A DNA stretch of 64,000 bases from Alphaproteobacteria bacterium (GTDB taxonomy: Bacteria; Pseudomonadota; Alphaproteobacteria; MPNO01; UBA2964), in assembly GCA_012103315.1 (NCBI GenBank), contig WLWZ01000006.1, positions 161,474 through 225,473 of the forward strand. The letters run 5' to 3'. Below the pieces are notes generated by a model, which saw nothing but the letters and a program-made list of their open reading frames with translations, did not search any database and was not told where the DNA came from. The position numbers were made by a program, and so were the translations under genes. Shown here one piece after another: positions 26,108 through 35,186 of the stretch (position 1 is the stretch's first letter; each line of letters begins with the position of its first letter).

Positions 26108-26752
26108 TTAAGTCGTGGGCACGGTTCCTTCCCATTGGACTGGGCTTACGCGTTCAGTAAACCCACTGAACATCAGGTTGAAACTAACACTGATGCGAAG
26201 CTGATCTGACGGGTTTGGTTTTACAGAATGAACAAGCCAGGCGGGGAACAGGAGCAATACGCCTGGTTCGACATTCATGATTGTGTGTCCGGAGTTTTCA
26301 CCGGTCGATTGGTGAACTCGCGGTGAAATCAATTTAGGTTGAGCACGTGGATCTTCGAACATGATCGATCCTGAGTTTTCCGGGGTGTCGACATAGTAGA
26401 CGCCACCGAGATAATTGTTGGGGTGAGTGTGGGGTTGGGTGAGCCCACCTTTGGTGTTGATGTTTGCCCAACAGCTGGTGATTTCGATGCCTTCTTCCGC
26501 GACTTGCATGAAATCCATTACGCCTTTGGTTGCGGCCAATAGATATTCACTGAACTCTTGAAATTCTGGCAACGTATGCAGGTTTTGGTCCGTCTGGTGT
26601 CTGAAGTTTTGAAGTTTCTCTGCACCTGGTTCGAGCATCGACAACAACTTAGTACGGATCGTGTCATTGACGCGCTTAGTGTCTTCGGGCTTGAGGCGAT
26701 GCATCCAAACAAAAGTTGGAAATAGCGGCATAGCGTGGTTTTCCGCGAACAT
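26108..26752 (-). CDS. Putative 2OG-Fe(II) oxygenase (TIGR02466-like)
   Basis: 214 aa. It begins MFAENHAMPLFPTFVW, contains the conserved block TQPHTHPNNYLGGVYYV and ends with LLLFPAWLVHSVKPN, followed by RISVSFNLMF. This is the pattern of a family annotated as putative 2OG-Fe(II) oxygenases of the double-stranded beta-helix type; the His residues of these blocks would bind iron. The start ATG has AAGG 9 bp upstream; a TTG 51 bp earlier is less likely. It sits between two exported C-x46-C genes, but a functional link is unproven. Confidence 0.82.
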   Translation of the reverse strand: MFAENHAMPLFPTFVWMHRLKPEDTKRVNDTIRTKLLSMLEPGAEKLQNFRHQTDQNLHTLPEFQEFSEYLLAATKGVMDFMQVAEEGIEITSCWANINTKGGLTQPHTHPNNYLGGVYYVDTPENSGSIMFEDPRAQPKLISPRVHQSTGENSGHTIMNVEPGVLLLFPAWLVHSVKPNPSDQLRISVSFNLMFSGFTERVSPVQWEGTVPTT

Positions 26753-26848
26753 TTTAAAGCCTTGCCTCGTTTGTATCTGGGACCCGCATGTTACGTTAGG
26801 CAAACCTAAAATATCAAACCGGTCAGGAAACTGGTTTGTGAAGCCTTG

Positions 26849-27604
26849 CTATTTGCGCGCTTCCTGGATCACTTTGAGGCCGGCATTAAGTCTGTCGGCA
26901 CAGGCAGTGGCATTTTTCTTCCGCCGCAACCTTCGCGCCTTACGGTAATGCTTTTTGGCAATATTGATTGCCTTGGGAGAGAGATCGGAGGTGCGGGCGA
27001 CGCGCATCTCGGCATTGAGTGCACTAAAGCCGCTATCGTTGCACTGTACGCCACGCGCTAAAGTTTGGGCCTTTACCGCCTGCGACGCGTGGGCATTTTT
27101 CAAAGTTCTTAGCCCGGTTGCGATTTGACGAGCGCAATTCTCGGGCTTGTTCTGCGCCAACAATTTCCTGGGAATCAGGTAACGCGACTGGACCGAGCGG
27201 ATCAGCGCGTGGTTGAGTTTGGCTTTGCGGCCTTTATTGATCGCGACTGACAGACGGTTGAGATTGGCTTTGTCACATACAATGCCGATCGTTGAGGTAG
27301 CGGTATTTCCCGTCGCCGCCTGACGCAGATCATTTAGAGCATTGCGCAACAGTCCTTCACACTCGGCAGCCCGCGCCCGCATTCGCCAACGTCGTGCGCG
27401 TTCATAGCGGCGTTTCGCAGTGGCAATCAAAGCAGGCGAGAGTTGCGCTTTTTGCGCTTTCGCAATTTCATCTGCTAGCACCGCGAAGCCGTTATTCTCA
27501 CAATAGACCGGCCGCGGTTTCTGGGCCTGCGCTGTTGCCGTGGTAAACCCATAGGCGGTGAATACACACAGCGTCATTATGATGATTTGCGAGGCGTTTT
27601 TCAT
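26849..27604 (-). CDS. Exported protein with three C-x46-C modules
   Basis: 251 aa. A signal peptide (about 1-27, ending AQA-Q) is followed by three copies of a module of about 68 residues. Each copy has a Cys near its start, a second Cys exactly 46 residues later, a central RY or HY, and many Arg/Lys (RRYERARRWRMRARAAEC). The mature protein is very basic and all-helical in prediction. Related single modules are in the genes on both sides. No catalytic motif is visible; roles in binding polyanions or cell wall are only guesses. Confidence 0.75.
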   Translation of the reverse strand: MKNASQIIIMTLCVFTAYGFTTATAQAQKPRPVYCENNGFAVLADEIAKAQKAQLSPALIATAKRRYERARRWRMRARAAECEGLLRNALNDLRQAATGNTATSTIGIVCDKANLNRLSVAINKGRKAKLNHALIRSVQSRYLIPRKLLAQNKPENCARQIATGLRTLKNAHASQAVKAQTLARGVQCNDSGFSALNAEMRVARTSDLSPKAINIAKKHYRKARRLRRKKNATACADRLNAGLKVIQEARK

Positions 27605-27659
27605 ACCGGACTTCTTAGCAGCCTTTCACCGCGAATGCCCGCCAAATCCGTAACGCCAC

Positions 27660-27690
27660 AAAAAAGGGGCGCCCATTATTGGGCACCCCT
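27660..27690 (-). terminator. Rho-independent terminator
   Basis: On the minus strand AGGGGTGCCCA and TGGGCGCCCCT form an 11-bp stem with one mismatch around TAAT-type loop bases, directly followed by six T residues. It ends transcription 23 bp after the stop of the LamG-containing gene. Confidence 0.85.
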
Positions 27691-27712
27691 GATTTGAGAA
27701 TGTCGTTAGATC

Positions 27713-28555
27713 CTACAGTTGGTTTTTCATGACTTGTCGAATTTGCTGGATGGTTAAACGTCCATTGTGTACCCGCAAAGTGCCCATATTGGCAATGGAT
27801 GGCTTGTTCCAGGGCGAACCGAGGTAAAGCGGTGCCTTGTTTAGGGTCAACTTGTTGCCAATTTTGCACCGGTTATTCCCCTTCCCATTGACATAGATCC
27901 AGGCTGTTCCGGGCGAGAACTGTAGATAGACATGAGACCATTTATTGACAGCCAGTTGCGCCTTTGCATTGCACCCGTCATTTGGTTTTCCCTTCGTCCC
28001 CATTCGAACATGAAGTCGGGTGGACTTAGGAAACATGAAAACAGCTGGTCCGCGTTGAAAGTTTTTGCTGCCCTTATGGAAAATCGCTGTCCAGTCCGGG
28101 GCTGCTTTTAAGGGCCTGATCCAAAAGCTATAGCCGAAGGATTGTCCGTGCTTGATCTTGGATGCTTTTGCGAGAATTTTTGCTTTCCCGATGCGGGTGA
28201 TACCGCTGTGGAGCGTTCCGGGTCTAACGACAGCTTTTCTCGGTTTGTTGCCGACTTGGTGTATAACCGCCGCTGTGGTCATTAGAGCGTTGCCGACTTT
28301 GAGGGCTCTTTCGCACAGGCGGGGTCTCTTTTGGGCGCGCAGTTTTTTGGCGCTGGCATATAAATAATTGGCGGCCGCTACGGTCGATGGATGAACTTTG
28401 GCCACTTTGCCCTTGTTGATTGATTTTAAAAGAACGCCAAATGATTTGGCTTGGCAAAAGGCAGGTTTTTTGTTCTGTGCCGCCGCTGGCAAAATGCTGA
28501 AACTGAAGGCCATTGCGCAAGTTAGGGCGATGGTCGTCGTCAATATCGATTTCAT
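27713..28555 (-). CDS. Exported C-x46-C module plus LamG-like lectin domain
   Basis: 280 aa. The start has AGGAGGAG 4 bp upstream; an ATG 21 bp earlier overlaps that ribosome site. The signal peptide ends AAA-Q. Residues about 30-100 are one C-x46-C module (CQAKSF to LCERAL). The remaining 160 residues form a concanavalin/LamG-like sandwich: GQSFGYSFWIRPLKA, KWSHVYLQFSPGTAWIYVNG, APLYLGSP. LamG domains bind glycans or proteins, so this member suggests that the module family acts at the cell surface. Followed by a strong terminator. Confidence 0.78.
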   Translation of the reverse strand: MKSILTTTIALTCAMAFSFSILPAAAQNKKPAFCQAKSFGVLLKSINKGKVAKVHPSTVAAANYLYASAKKLRAQKRPRLCERALKVGNALMTTAAVIHQVGNKPRKAVVRPGTLHSGITRIGKAKILAKASKIKHGQSFGYSFWIRPLKAAPDWTAIFHKGSKNFQRGPAVFMFPKSTRLHVRMGTKGKPNDGCNAKAQLAVNKWSHVYLQFSPGTAWIYVNGKGNNRCKIGNKLTLNKAPLYLGSPWNKPSIANMGTLRVHNGRLTIQQIRQVMKNQL

Positions 28556-28700
28556 AGAACTCCTCCTCAGTGACATTTCAATTAACGTTCTTTTGCGGGG
28601 CGCGCTTAATTTGCGCCAGCCCGATCACGTGGTTGAAATAGCTTGCCAGTGACAAGACGACGACACAATAGGATGCGTCTGTGACAAAAATAAGATCGCT

Positions 28701-29378
28701 CTATGCGAGTCCAAACGCGTTCTTGATTCCTTGTATCTCATCCGTCGTCAGCAGATCGCGATAGTTCTTCGTGGATTTTTTGAATTGTTCGTTGATTGCT
28801 TTCTCGATGGCTTCGGATGGACAATCAATGAGAGCACCGATCTCGACGGTTTGGCTTTCGAGCTCGTCATAATTCAGCCGGGTAATGGTTAGCCCCTCGG
28901 CTTCAATATCTGCCATTTTGGCATCGATGTAGCGACCGATCTCCGCCATCTTTTCGGCATGGGCCTGCAACGTTTCATCAAACTCGCGGCGTGAATTGAC
29001 CATGTTAAAGACATTCCGGGTCAGATGCGCAAATCGTACGTCGCAATGGTCCTTCAGGGTGTGATAGATCTCGTGGATGTCCCACTGATTTGTGACATCA
29101 CGATAATTGCCTGACGGGTAAGAGTTGTCTTCCAGCATGATGCTGTCTGGTGGAATTTGACCGAGAAAGTGGTGCGCTCCGCGAATGCAATCACGCTTGG
29201 AATAGTTCCGGCAATACATGCCGTTAAAGGCGTTGCGTGGTTTGTTGCGGAAGAAACGGTTGTACTCATCGCCGCCATGGGTCTCGGTGACCGCTTGCGC
29301 CAGGACCGGGAACAGCCCGTGATGGCCACACCCCTCAAGCCCGATGACGTGAACGAAGAGCGGTCTGGTCCGAGACAT
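28701..29378 (-). CDS. Sulfotransferase-like P-loop protein
   Basis: 225 aa. The N-terminus FVHVIGLEGCGHHGL resembles the phosphosulfate-binding loop of sulfotransferases, and AHLTRNVFNMVNSRREF fits their second (3'-phosphate) motif with Arg and Ser. Such enzymes transfer sulfate from PAPS to hydroxyl or amino groups. The protein is short for the family and the assignment is moderate. It lies 14 bp downstream of the DapA-like gene on the same strand, so both are probably on one mRNA. Confidence 0.6.
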   Translation of the reverse strand: MSRTRPLFVHVIGLEGCGHHGLFPVLAQAVTETHGGDEYNRFFRNKPRNAFNGMYCRNYSKRDCIRGAHHFLGQIPPDSIMLEDNSYPSGNYRDVTNQWDIHEIYHTLKDHCDVRFAHLTRNVFNMVNSRREFDETLQAHAEKMAEIGRYIDAKMADIEAEGLTITRLNYDELESQTVEIGALIDCPSEAIEKAINEQFKKSTKNYRDLLTTDEIQGIKNAFGLA

Positions 29379-29392
29379 ATCAGAAATTTGGT

Positions 29393-30355
29393 TTAGGCGG
29401 CCTGTTGCAGGATGTCGGCGCCCTCATAGGAAAGCCCGGCGTCTTCGATGGCGGTGCGGACACCCGCCAGTTCAGCCTCGGTTAGCTTAACCAATGGTGG
29501 ACGAACCACGGCTTTCGGCATACGTCCCAACATCACCAATGCTTCTTTCATGCGGTTATGCATGTCCGTTGCAGGCGGGCCGTAGAAACATTGTGCGGTT
29601 GGGTAGATACGGTCGTTGATCGCCTGGGCGCGTTTGAGATCACCCTGCTGGACAGCCTCGAACAGGGCGACCTGCAAATCGGCGATGACGCTGCCCGACC
29701 CCGACAGCAAGCCCTTGGCCCCCATGGTTAGTGAACTCATCAGCCAGGCGCTGTTGGTGGTGAGCACATTGAACGGACGGGAGGAGGCTTGCAATTCACG
29801 GACATGGCGTTCGTGCATCTGGCCCATGTTCCAGTCTTTGATCGCGACCAGGTTGGGAATTTCCTCGATCATCCGGTGCAGCGTTTCCATGCGATAGGCC
29901 TGCTCGACTGGATATTGAAATGCGATGATCGGCAGATCGGTGGCATCGGCGATGGTTTTGAAATGGGCGATGCCCATCTCGGGTTTCATCTGGCCCTGCA
30001 TCATCATGATGGGCTGCGGCGGGAACACCAGCAGGCAGGAGGCACCAGCGGCTTCCGACCATTTGGCGATGCGCGCGGCTTCATGGCTGCCATCGGCCCA
30101 CACGCCGTTGATCAACGGGAGTTTGTCGCCAACCTCATCGAGTGAGACATCGAGAATGCGCTGTTGTTCATCATCGGAGCAAGCATGGACTTCCGAGGCA
30201 TGGCCGTTAACGGTGATCGCGGTGATGCCTGCGACATTGCCGACATGGCTGAGATGGGCGCGGGTCGCGGCCTCGTCGATGGAAAAATCGTCGTTAAAAG
30301 CCAGCAAGGTAGCGGGAATAACCCCGGCGGGCGTGAAATCCTTAAAGCGCGGCAT
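29393..30355 (-). CDS. DapA-family lyase/aldolase
   Basis: 320 aa TIM barrel of the dihydrodipicolinate synthase / N-acetylneuraminate lyase superfamily. The catalytic pair is visible as Y148 (AFQYPVEQ) and the Schiff-base K173 (LVAIKDWN). Sequence details differ from true DapA, so it more likely cleaves or forms a 2-oxo acid in a catabolic route than makes lysine. The ATG used follows GGAG by 6 bp; a longer reading would add ten residues. First gene of a two-gene unit with the sulfotransferase-like gene. Confidence 0.88.
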   Translation of the reverse strand: MPRFKDFTPAGVIPATLLAFNDDFSIDEAATRAHLSHVGNVAGITAITVNGHASEVHACSDDEQQRILDVSLDEVGDKLPLINGVWADGSHEAARIAKWSEAAGASCLLVFPPQPIMMMQGQMKPEMGIAHFKTIADATDLPIIAFQYPVEQAYRMETLHRMIEEIPNLVAIKDWNMGQMHERHVRELQASSRPFNVLTTNSAWLMSSLTMGAKGLLSGSGSVIADLQVALFEAVQQGDLKRAQAINDRIYPTAQCFYGPPATDMHNRMKEALVMLGRMPKAVVRPPLVKLTEAELAGVRTAIEDAGLSYEGADILQQAA

Positions 30356-30433
30356 AAAGTGCTCCTGCAGCAAAATACTGTGCAAAAGTCATAAGCCAGT
30401 CAGACGAGAATTTCAATTGGTAGGTACGGCGCT

Positions 30434-31135
30434 CTAGTGCAGCTTGTGCCGTCGAATATAACCGAGACCGGCTAGCCCCAGCCCAAATACCGCTAGTGAA
30501 CCTGGTTCCGGAATAGCGTCAGATGAAATCGTCAACGTCACTTGATCTGCGTACGATGCGGAGGCTCGAGCTGAATGGAGACCGACGGCGATATAGCGCG
30601 TTCCCGCTGCGATCACGTAATTATTGATGCTGAATTCTTCCCACGTTGATGTATTGCTGTCAGTAAGTGGGTTGGCTTGGAAATCTACATTGGTAAACAG
30701 TCCGCCGCTGACCGGGTTGGCGCCTGTCGGTTCCGCGCCACTATAGCTGCGTAGCGACAGTGAGGTGTTTTCAACGCCGAGACCGTTGAAGAATGCTGAA
30801 AGGTCCGCCGTCGCTGTGCCGGTATCGATGGCAACCGCGAGAGCACTTACATCAACCACATTATAGACATCACTCTGACCACCACCACCCGCACCAAAAC
30901 GCAACATTTGGGTGCCGTCGAGTGGTGTTGCGCCGTTCTCGGCATTGACGATGGAGAGAGGGTCGACGCTCCAATTGCCGGTGGAGGTAAAGGTAAAGCC
31001 GGCGCTGGCATAGGAGCCGAGTGCTTGCGATTCCATGCTGCCACCGACCATGACATTAGCCTGAACGCCGAATGACAGACATACGACTGTACACCCTGCG
31101 ATCAGTGTTTTTGCGATGGAACGCGTCTCAAACAT
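30434..31135 (-). CDS. PEP-CTERM exported protein (233 aa)
   Basis: The signal peptide ends near residue 26 (GVQA-N). The mature part is a beta-rich domain with GGSMESQALGSYASAGFTF and repeated short strands, similar in style to carbohydrate-binding modules of surface proteins. The tail IPEPGSLAVFGLGLAGLGY with RRHK is a canonical PEP-CTERM signal. Unlike some other members here, no -24/-12 promoter with the correct spacing is visible upstream. Function unknown; surface or matrix role inferred. Confidence 0.82.
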   Translation of the reverse strand: MFETRSIAKTLIAGCTVVCLSFGVQANVMVGGSMESQALGSYASAGFTFTSTGNWSVDPLSIVNAENGATPLDGTQMLRFGAGGGGQSDVYNVVDVSALAVAIDTGTATADLSAFFNGLGVENTSLSLRSYSGAEPTGANPVSGGLFTNVDFQANPLTDSNTSTWEEFSINNYVIAAGTRYIAVGLHSARASASYADQVTLTISSDAIPEPGSLAVFGLGLAGLGYIRRHKLH

Positions 31136-31218
31136 TGTCTTACTCGCCGTATTACAAAACCGGCCAACCCCTTAAGCCTGTTTTTATCACCCCAGTTTCC
31201 TGGTCTCAATTGTTTTCT

Positions 31219-32295
31219 CTATGGATGCACATCCTGGGTGAAGTAGCGGTTATCGACCTCGAACCCCAGGCCTTGGTCAATGGCGCCTTGGTAGATCAGG
31301 CTGCCCATTGCAGCGAATTGCAGTCCGAGGCCCTTATAGTTGTGAAACCCGGTGACCTCGTTATCGCTCTGGCGGCCCTCGACATGTCCAGCGACGACAT
31401 CCTTTAACTCCGGCACTTTGCTGAAATCGATTACATCCATATCGGGGCGGCTGTAATCGCCATTGATGAACTCGGGAATCTCGGAAGGTTTGCCGCGCGC
31501 CGCATTGGCGGTAACCGGCGTCGACGTGTTGACCACCAGCCGGTCGAGCCCAACCAACACATCGGTTGGAATTTCGCTGCCGCGTACGCTGGTGACATGC
31601 ATGCCAGGCTCGATCAGATCCTGGGTAATCACTGGCGTCATGGAGTTGGTGGCGGAGATCAGGATATCGGCGCCCTTGGCCGCCTCGGTCGGCGAGGCGA
31701 CGGCAACCGTCTCAATCCCCAGCTTTGCGGCATAGGTATTGGCAATGAGCGTGCGGTTCTGGCCGGTCGGGCTATAGACCTGCAGCCGTTCGATATCGCG
31801 CACCGCGCACATCGCCTCGATCTGGGCACCAGCCTGCCAACCAGAGCCAAGCAGCCCGATCACCTTGCTGTTCTTGCGCGACAGATATTTGGCGGCGACA
31901 CCACTCGATCCGCCGACGCGGGTCTTTTGTGTATAGCCATCATTAAATGTACAGAGCAGTTGCCCGGTGGCAGTGGAGAACAGCAGCACCATGCCGTTAT
32001 AGCGTTCACCCTCGGAGACCGGCAGCTTTACCCGCCGTGGCGTGCCATTGACCTCGGGCCAGGAGACAATATCGGAGTTTAGCCGCAGCGCCGTGACGCC
32101 AGCCCGTGGCCAGCTGCCCGACATGGTCTTGAAGGCATGTACCGCTTCCGGGCGTTCATTATCAACGATCGCGTCATGGCGGGGAATCTCGACAGCATCC
32201 TGATTGCCGAAATCGCGATAGGCCTCTTCCAGCGCCGCGACACAATCCGGCATGTTGATGATCTGCTCAACATCTTCATTGGTGATTAGCAGCAT
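31219..32295 (-). CDS. Ornithine cyclodeaminase / mu-crystallin family protein (1)
   Basis: 358 aa. The NAD-binding loop VIGLLGSGWQAGAQIEAMC and the substrate-side block YTQKTRVGGSSGVAAKYLS are clear. The family includes ornithine cyclodeaminase, alanine dehydrogenase and ketimine reductases, so the exact reaction is open. The ATG is chosen over the adjoining GTG because GGGAGA lies 5 bp before it. It diverges from the haem-oxygenase-fold gene across 143 bp. A relative with the same layout lies at 42098-43195. Confidence 0.88.
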   Translation of the reverse strand: MLLITNEDVEQIINMPDCVAALEEAYRDFGNQDAVEIPRHDAIVDNERPEAVHAFKTMSGSWPRAGVTALRLNSDIVSWPEVNGTPRRVKLPVSEGERYNGMVLLFSTATGQLLCTFNDGYTQKTRVGGSSGVAAKYLSRKNSKVIGLLGSGWQAGAQIEAMCAVRDIERLQVYSPTGQNRTLIANTYAAKLGIETVAVASPTEAAKGADILISATNSMTPVITQDLIEPGMHVTSVRGSEIPTDVLVGLDRLVVNTSTPVTANAARGKPSEIPEFINGDYSRPDMDVIDFSKVPELKDVVAGHVEGRQSDNEVTGFHNYKGLGLQFAAMGSLIYQGAIDQGLGFEVDNRYFTQDVHP

Positions 32296-32438
32296 CACGA
32301 TCTCCCTGATGATCTTATTTTATGTAAGGAGATCATGCGCCGGGCGGGCCTGGAGATCAAATGGGGCGGGTTTGACGCACCTCTTCCATTCCCTGACAAT
32401 GCGCTGCATAGATAACAAGCAAGACAGGGAGCACACCT

Positions 32439-33158
32439 ATGGCGCAGAAGAACGTGATCGACAGGCTCGATCAAGAGGTCAATGATTTCGTCAATCGGAC
32501 ACTGATTTACGAGGGCAATGCCTGGACCAAGAACCGCTGCCGGGCCTTTGTCCTGCAGCATCGCCAGAACACCCGTCATCGCAACTCGGTGCTCAAGCTT
32601 AAGGTCGCGACCAATTGCCCGATCTGGGACATCAAGATCGATATTATCGAAGCCTGTGCGCAGGAGATCATCGCCGATAACGAATATGGCGGCGGCCAGC
32701 CTCACTGGCAGATTTTGGAAGACCTTGGCGTGAAGATTGGTATGGATCGGGATGAGATTCAGGCCGCAACCCCATCACAATGGACACAGCTGAGCTGGGA
32801 TGCCTGGGCCGGGTTAATGACCAATGCGCATTGGTTGCTTGGCCTGATCGGCAATACCTGCTCCGAACGTGTTAATGTACCAGGCTATGGCACAGGCCCG
32901 ACCAAGGAGCTTGGCTGGTTTGGCCATGTCCGCGGTGTCTGGCAGGAGATGTGGGAGCTGGAAGACGCCGATGTGAACTTCTTCAAGCTTCATACTGAGG
33001 CTGATCTGGAACATTCAGAGCTCGGCTGGCGCAATGTCGCGAAATATGCCGAAGAGCTGAACCTCGAAGATCAGGTGATCGAGGCCTGCCACCGTAATCT
33101 TATTGTTTGGGAAAACTACTTCAACGGCATCTGCCACCTCGGCGATACGTTCGACTAG
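32439..33158 (+). CDS. Haem-oxygenase-fold (PqqC/TenA-like) metalloenzyme
   Basis: 239 aa, all-helical. Likely metal ligands are H89 in GGQPHW and the pair of motifs in FFKLHTEADLEHSELG (E187, D189, H192), the usual layout of iron-containing PqqC/TenA-like oxidases (HDO type). Members cleave C-C or C-N bonds in amino acids, fatty acids or cofactors. It diverges from an ornithine-cyclodeaminase-family gene, so a shared amino-acid-like substrate is plausible but unproven. Its end overlaps the convergent sugar isomerase-like gene by 4 bp. Confidence 0.8.
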   Translation: MAQKNVIDRLDQEVNDFVNRTLIYEGNAWTKNRCRAFVLQHRQNTRHRNSVLKLKVATNCPIWDIKIDIIEACAQEIIADNEYGGGQPHWQILEDLGVKIGMDRDEIQAATPSQWTQLSWDAWAGLMTNAHWLLGLIGNTCSERVNVPGYGTGPTKELGWFGHVRGVWQEMWELEDADVNFFKLHTEADLEHSELGWRNVAKYAEELNLEDQVIEACHRNLIVWENYFNGICHLGDTFD

Positions 33159-33979
33159 CGAACCGTTTCCCCAAGAGTCTGACGATAGTTCGCAAGGAAT
33201 TTTCGCGTGGCCTCGCCGGCGCGTTTGGCACGCTCGTTAAAGGACAGACCAGTTTGGTCGACACGCGGCGTCTCAACCTCAATCTCAACAGTGTCCGGTA
33301 GGGCATTGAGCAACGCATAGAGCGGTAACGCGCCATCGCCGGGATATAGCCGCCCGGTGCGGGCCTCAGTCGGCAAATTCATGCCAGCGGGCAGTGTCGC
33401 CGCCGCATCACAAATCTGGGCGAACACGATGTGCCTGGCATCGATATTGGCGAGCTCGTCAGGCGTCCCGCCAGAGCGTGCAATGTGCAGCATATCGATC
33501 AATAGTCCGAAATTGTCCGCTTTCGCGTTCTCAATGATGCGTAAGCCCTGGGCCAGGGTGCTGGCGGCGCTATAGGGAACAACCTCAAGCGCCAGTGTAA
33601 TGTTGAAGGGCGCCGCCGCCTCACAACATTGGGCAATGAAGTCGGTCCAGCGGGCCTCATCGGAATCCATACAGGTGACAACGATGGATTTGGCACCCAG
33701 CTCAGCCGTCACCTCGATAGCCGGTTTGAGGTGCTCTAGCGTTATGGCGGGCGATAAATGATAAATCGACGTATTCGATAAGGTGATGCCGCTATAAGCG
33801 AGCCGCCGATGTATCTCGCGGACGGCAGCGGGATCATTAATCACCGGGAAATAATCGTCATCCAATGTTCGGCCCGTAATACGAAGACCAACAGCGTCAA
33901 AATTGCCACTCGCTGCCGTTACCACATCAGCCGGTGGGGCATCGAACAGAGTCAGCCATCCTAACGTCAGACGTTCCAT
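33155..33979 (-). CDS. Sugar-phosphate isomerase/epimerase-like TIM barrel
   Basis: 274 aa, AP-endonuclease-2 / xylose-isomerase-like fold. Metal-site Glu, Asp, His and Glu are supplied by ITLALEVVPY, LLIDMLHIARSG, IVFAQICDAA and VEIEVETP. Such enzymes isomerise or epimerise sugars or inositols, or dehydrate sugar acids. The ATG is preferred over an upstream TTG that adds ten residues. Convergent with the preceding gene, 4-bp overlap. Confidence 0.8.
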   Translation of the reverse strand: MERLTLGWLTLFDAPPADVVTAASGNFDAVGLRITGRTLDDDYFPVINDPAAVREIHRRLAYSGITLSNTSIYHLSPAITLEHLKPAIEVTAELGAKSIVVTCMDSDEARWTDFIAQCCEAAAPFNITLALEVVPYSAASTLAQGLRIIENAKADNFGLLIDMLHIARSGGTPDELANIDARHIVFAQICDAAATLPAGMNLPTEARTGRLYPGDGALPLYALLNALPDTVEIEVETPRVDQTGLSFNERAKRAGEATRKFLANYRQTLGETVR

Positions 33980-34150
33980 TGTGGGTTCAATCGTATTCAC
34001 GGCGATCAATTTTAATTATGTGTGTTATAGATCACTTACAATTTAGGCGCGATATTCGATTCCTGTCTACGACCATGTTCTCGGCAATTTGACCTTCATC
34101 CCCTAAACCCTGACAATGCGGCACAAACTTTCACCTCGGAGTAGAAAAAC

Positions 34151-35146
34151 ATGGCCAATTCCCGGCTAAAATTGACCTTTGCCAGCAGTGATTACGAGCA
34201 TGTCCGCGACCTCACGATGGGACCGCTTGAGGCGGAAGGCATTGAGCTGGTACCGATCACAATGCAGATTGAGGAGATGTTCTTCCGATTTATCAATTTC
34301 GAGGAATTCGATATCTCGGAAATCTCGTCTGGCAAATATACCTCGATGATCAGCCAGGGTGATGACCGCTTTGTCGGTTTGCCGATCTTTCCATCCCGTG
34401 TGGCACGACAATCGTCGGTTTATATCCTGCCCGACGGACCAATTAAGAAAGCCGAAGATTTGCGTGGCAAACGGATCGGTGTGCCGGAATGGGGACAGTC
34501 GGCAGCGGTTTATTCACGCGGCTGGTTGCAACATGAGGTTGGCGTGTCGTTAAACGAGGTCGAATGGCACCAGGCTGGCGTGAATATGCCAGGTCGTAAG
34601 GAAAAGGTGGGGCTAAACCTGCCGGAAGGTTTGAGTCTGACGCCGCAGCCCGATAAATCCCTCAGCGGTATGCTGCTGGATGGTGAGATCGACGCTATTT
34701 TTACCGCGCATGCCCCGGAACTGGTTGAACAGCGTGATCCTCGGATCGTCCGGCTCTATCCAAATTTCCGCGAAATCGAAAAGCAATATTACCGCGATAC
34801 CGGCATTTGGCCGATCATGCATCTCTACGCTATCCGGCGGGAAGTGTTTGAGGCCAACCCTTGGGTGGCGCAGAGCATGTGCAAGGCATTGACCGAGGCC
34901 AAGGATCGCTCGATGGCGCGGATGCTCGATATCACAGCGTGTCGCGCCCCAATTGGCTGGATTTACGATATGGCGGAAGAAGCCCGCGAGCTGTTTGGCG
35001 ACGACTTTTATCCCTATGGTATTGAGCCAAATCGCACGACACTTGAAGCATTTCTGCTCTATGGCTACGAGCAGGGATTGTTCCATAAGCACATGACGCC
35101 AGAAGACATGTTCCCCCGGGAAGTGCAGAGCGAGTTCAAGGTTTAG
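34151..35146 (+). CDS. 4,5-dihydroxyphthalate decarboxylase-like / binding-protein fold
   Basis: 331 aa without signal peptide. The start LKLTFASSDYEHVRDLTMGP and block IEEMFFRFINFEEFDISEIS are typical of proteins annotated as 4,5-dihydroxyphthalate decarboxylase, which share the fold of periplasmic solute receptors (NMT1/SsuA-like) but stay in the cytoplasm. Other conserved parts are RGKRIGVPEWGQSA and GIWPIMHLYAIRR. With two UbiD genes elsewhere in the window it fits an aromatic-acid theme, though the annotation rests on few characterised members. Confidence 0.78.
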   Translation: MANSRLKLTFASSDYEHVRDLTMGPLEAEGIELVPITMQIEEMFFRFINFEEFDISEISSGKYTSMISQGDDRFVGLPIFPSRVARQSSVYILPDGPIKKAEDLRGKRIGVPEWGQSAAVYSRGWLQHEVGVSLNEVEWHQAGVNMPGRKEKVGLNLPEGLSLTPQPDKSLSGMLLDGEIDAIFTAHAPELVEQRDPRIVRLYPNFREIEKQYYRDTGIWPIMHLYAIRREVFEANPWVAQSMCKALTEAKDRSMARMLDITACRAPIGWIYDMAEEARELFGDDFYPYGIEPNRTTLEAFLLYGYEQGLFHKHMTPEDMFPREVQSEFKV

Positions 35147-35186
35147 GCCGGTTGCCTTCGGGCGCAGTCCGGGCTATCTCGCTGAC

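Noticed and set aside
25937..26209. 90-aa plus-strand frame between exported-protein genes
   Set aside because: Overlaps supported minus-strand genes at both ends and lacks a signal or ribosome site.
31136..31220. Sigma-54 promoter before the minus-strand PEP-CTERM gene (TTGGCCGG)
   Set aside because: No TTGC at correct spacing and no upstream element.
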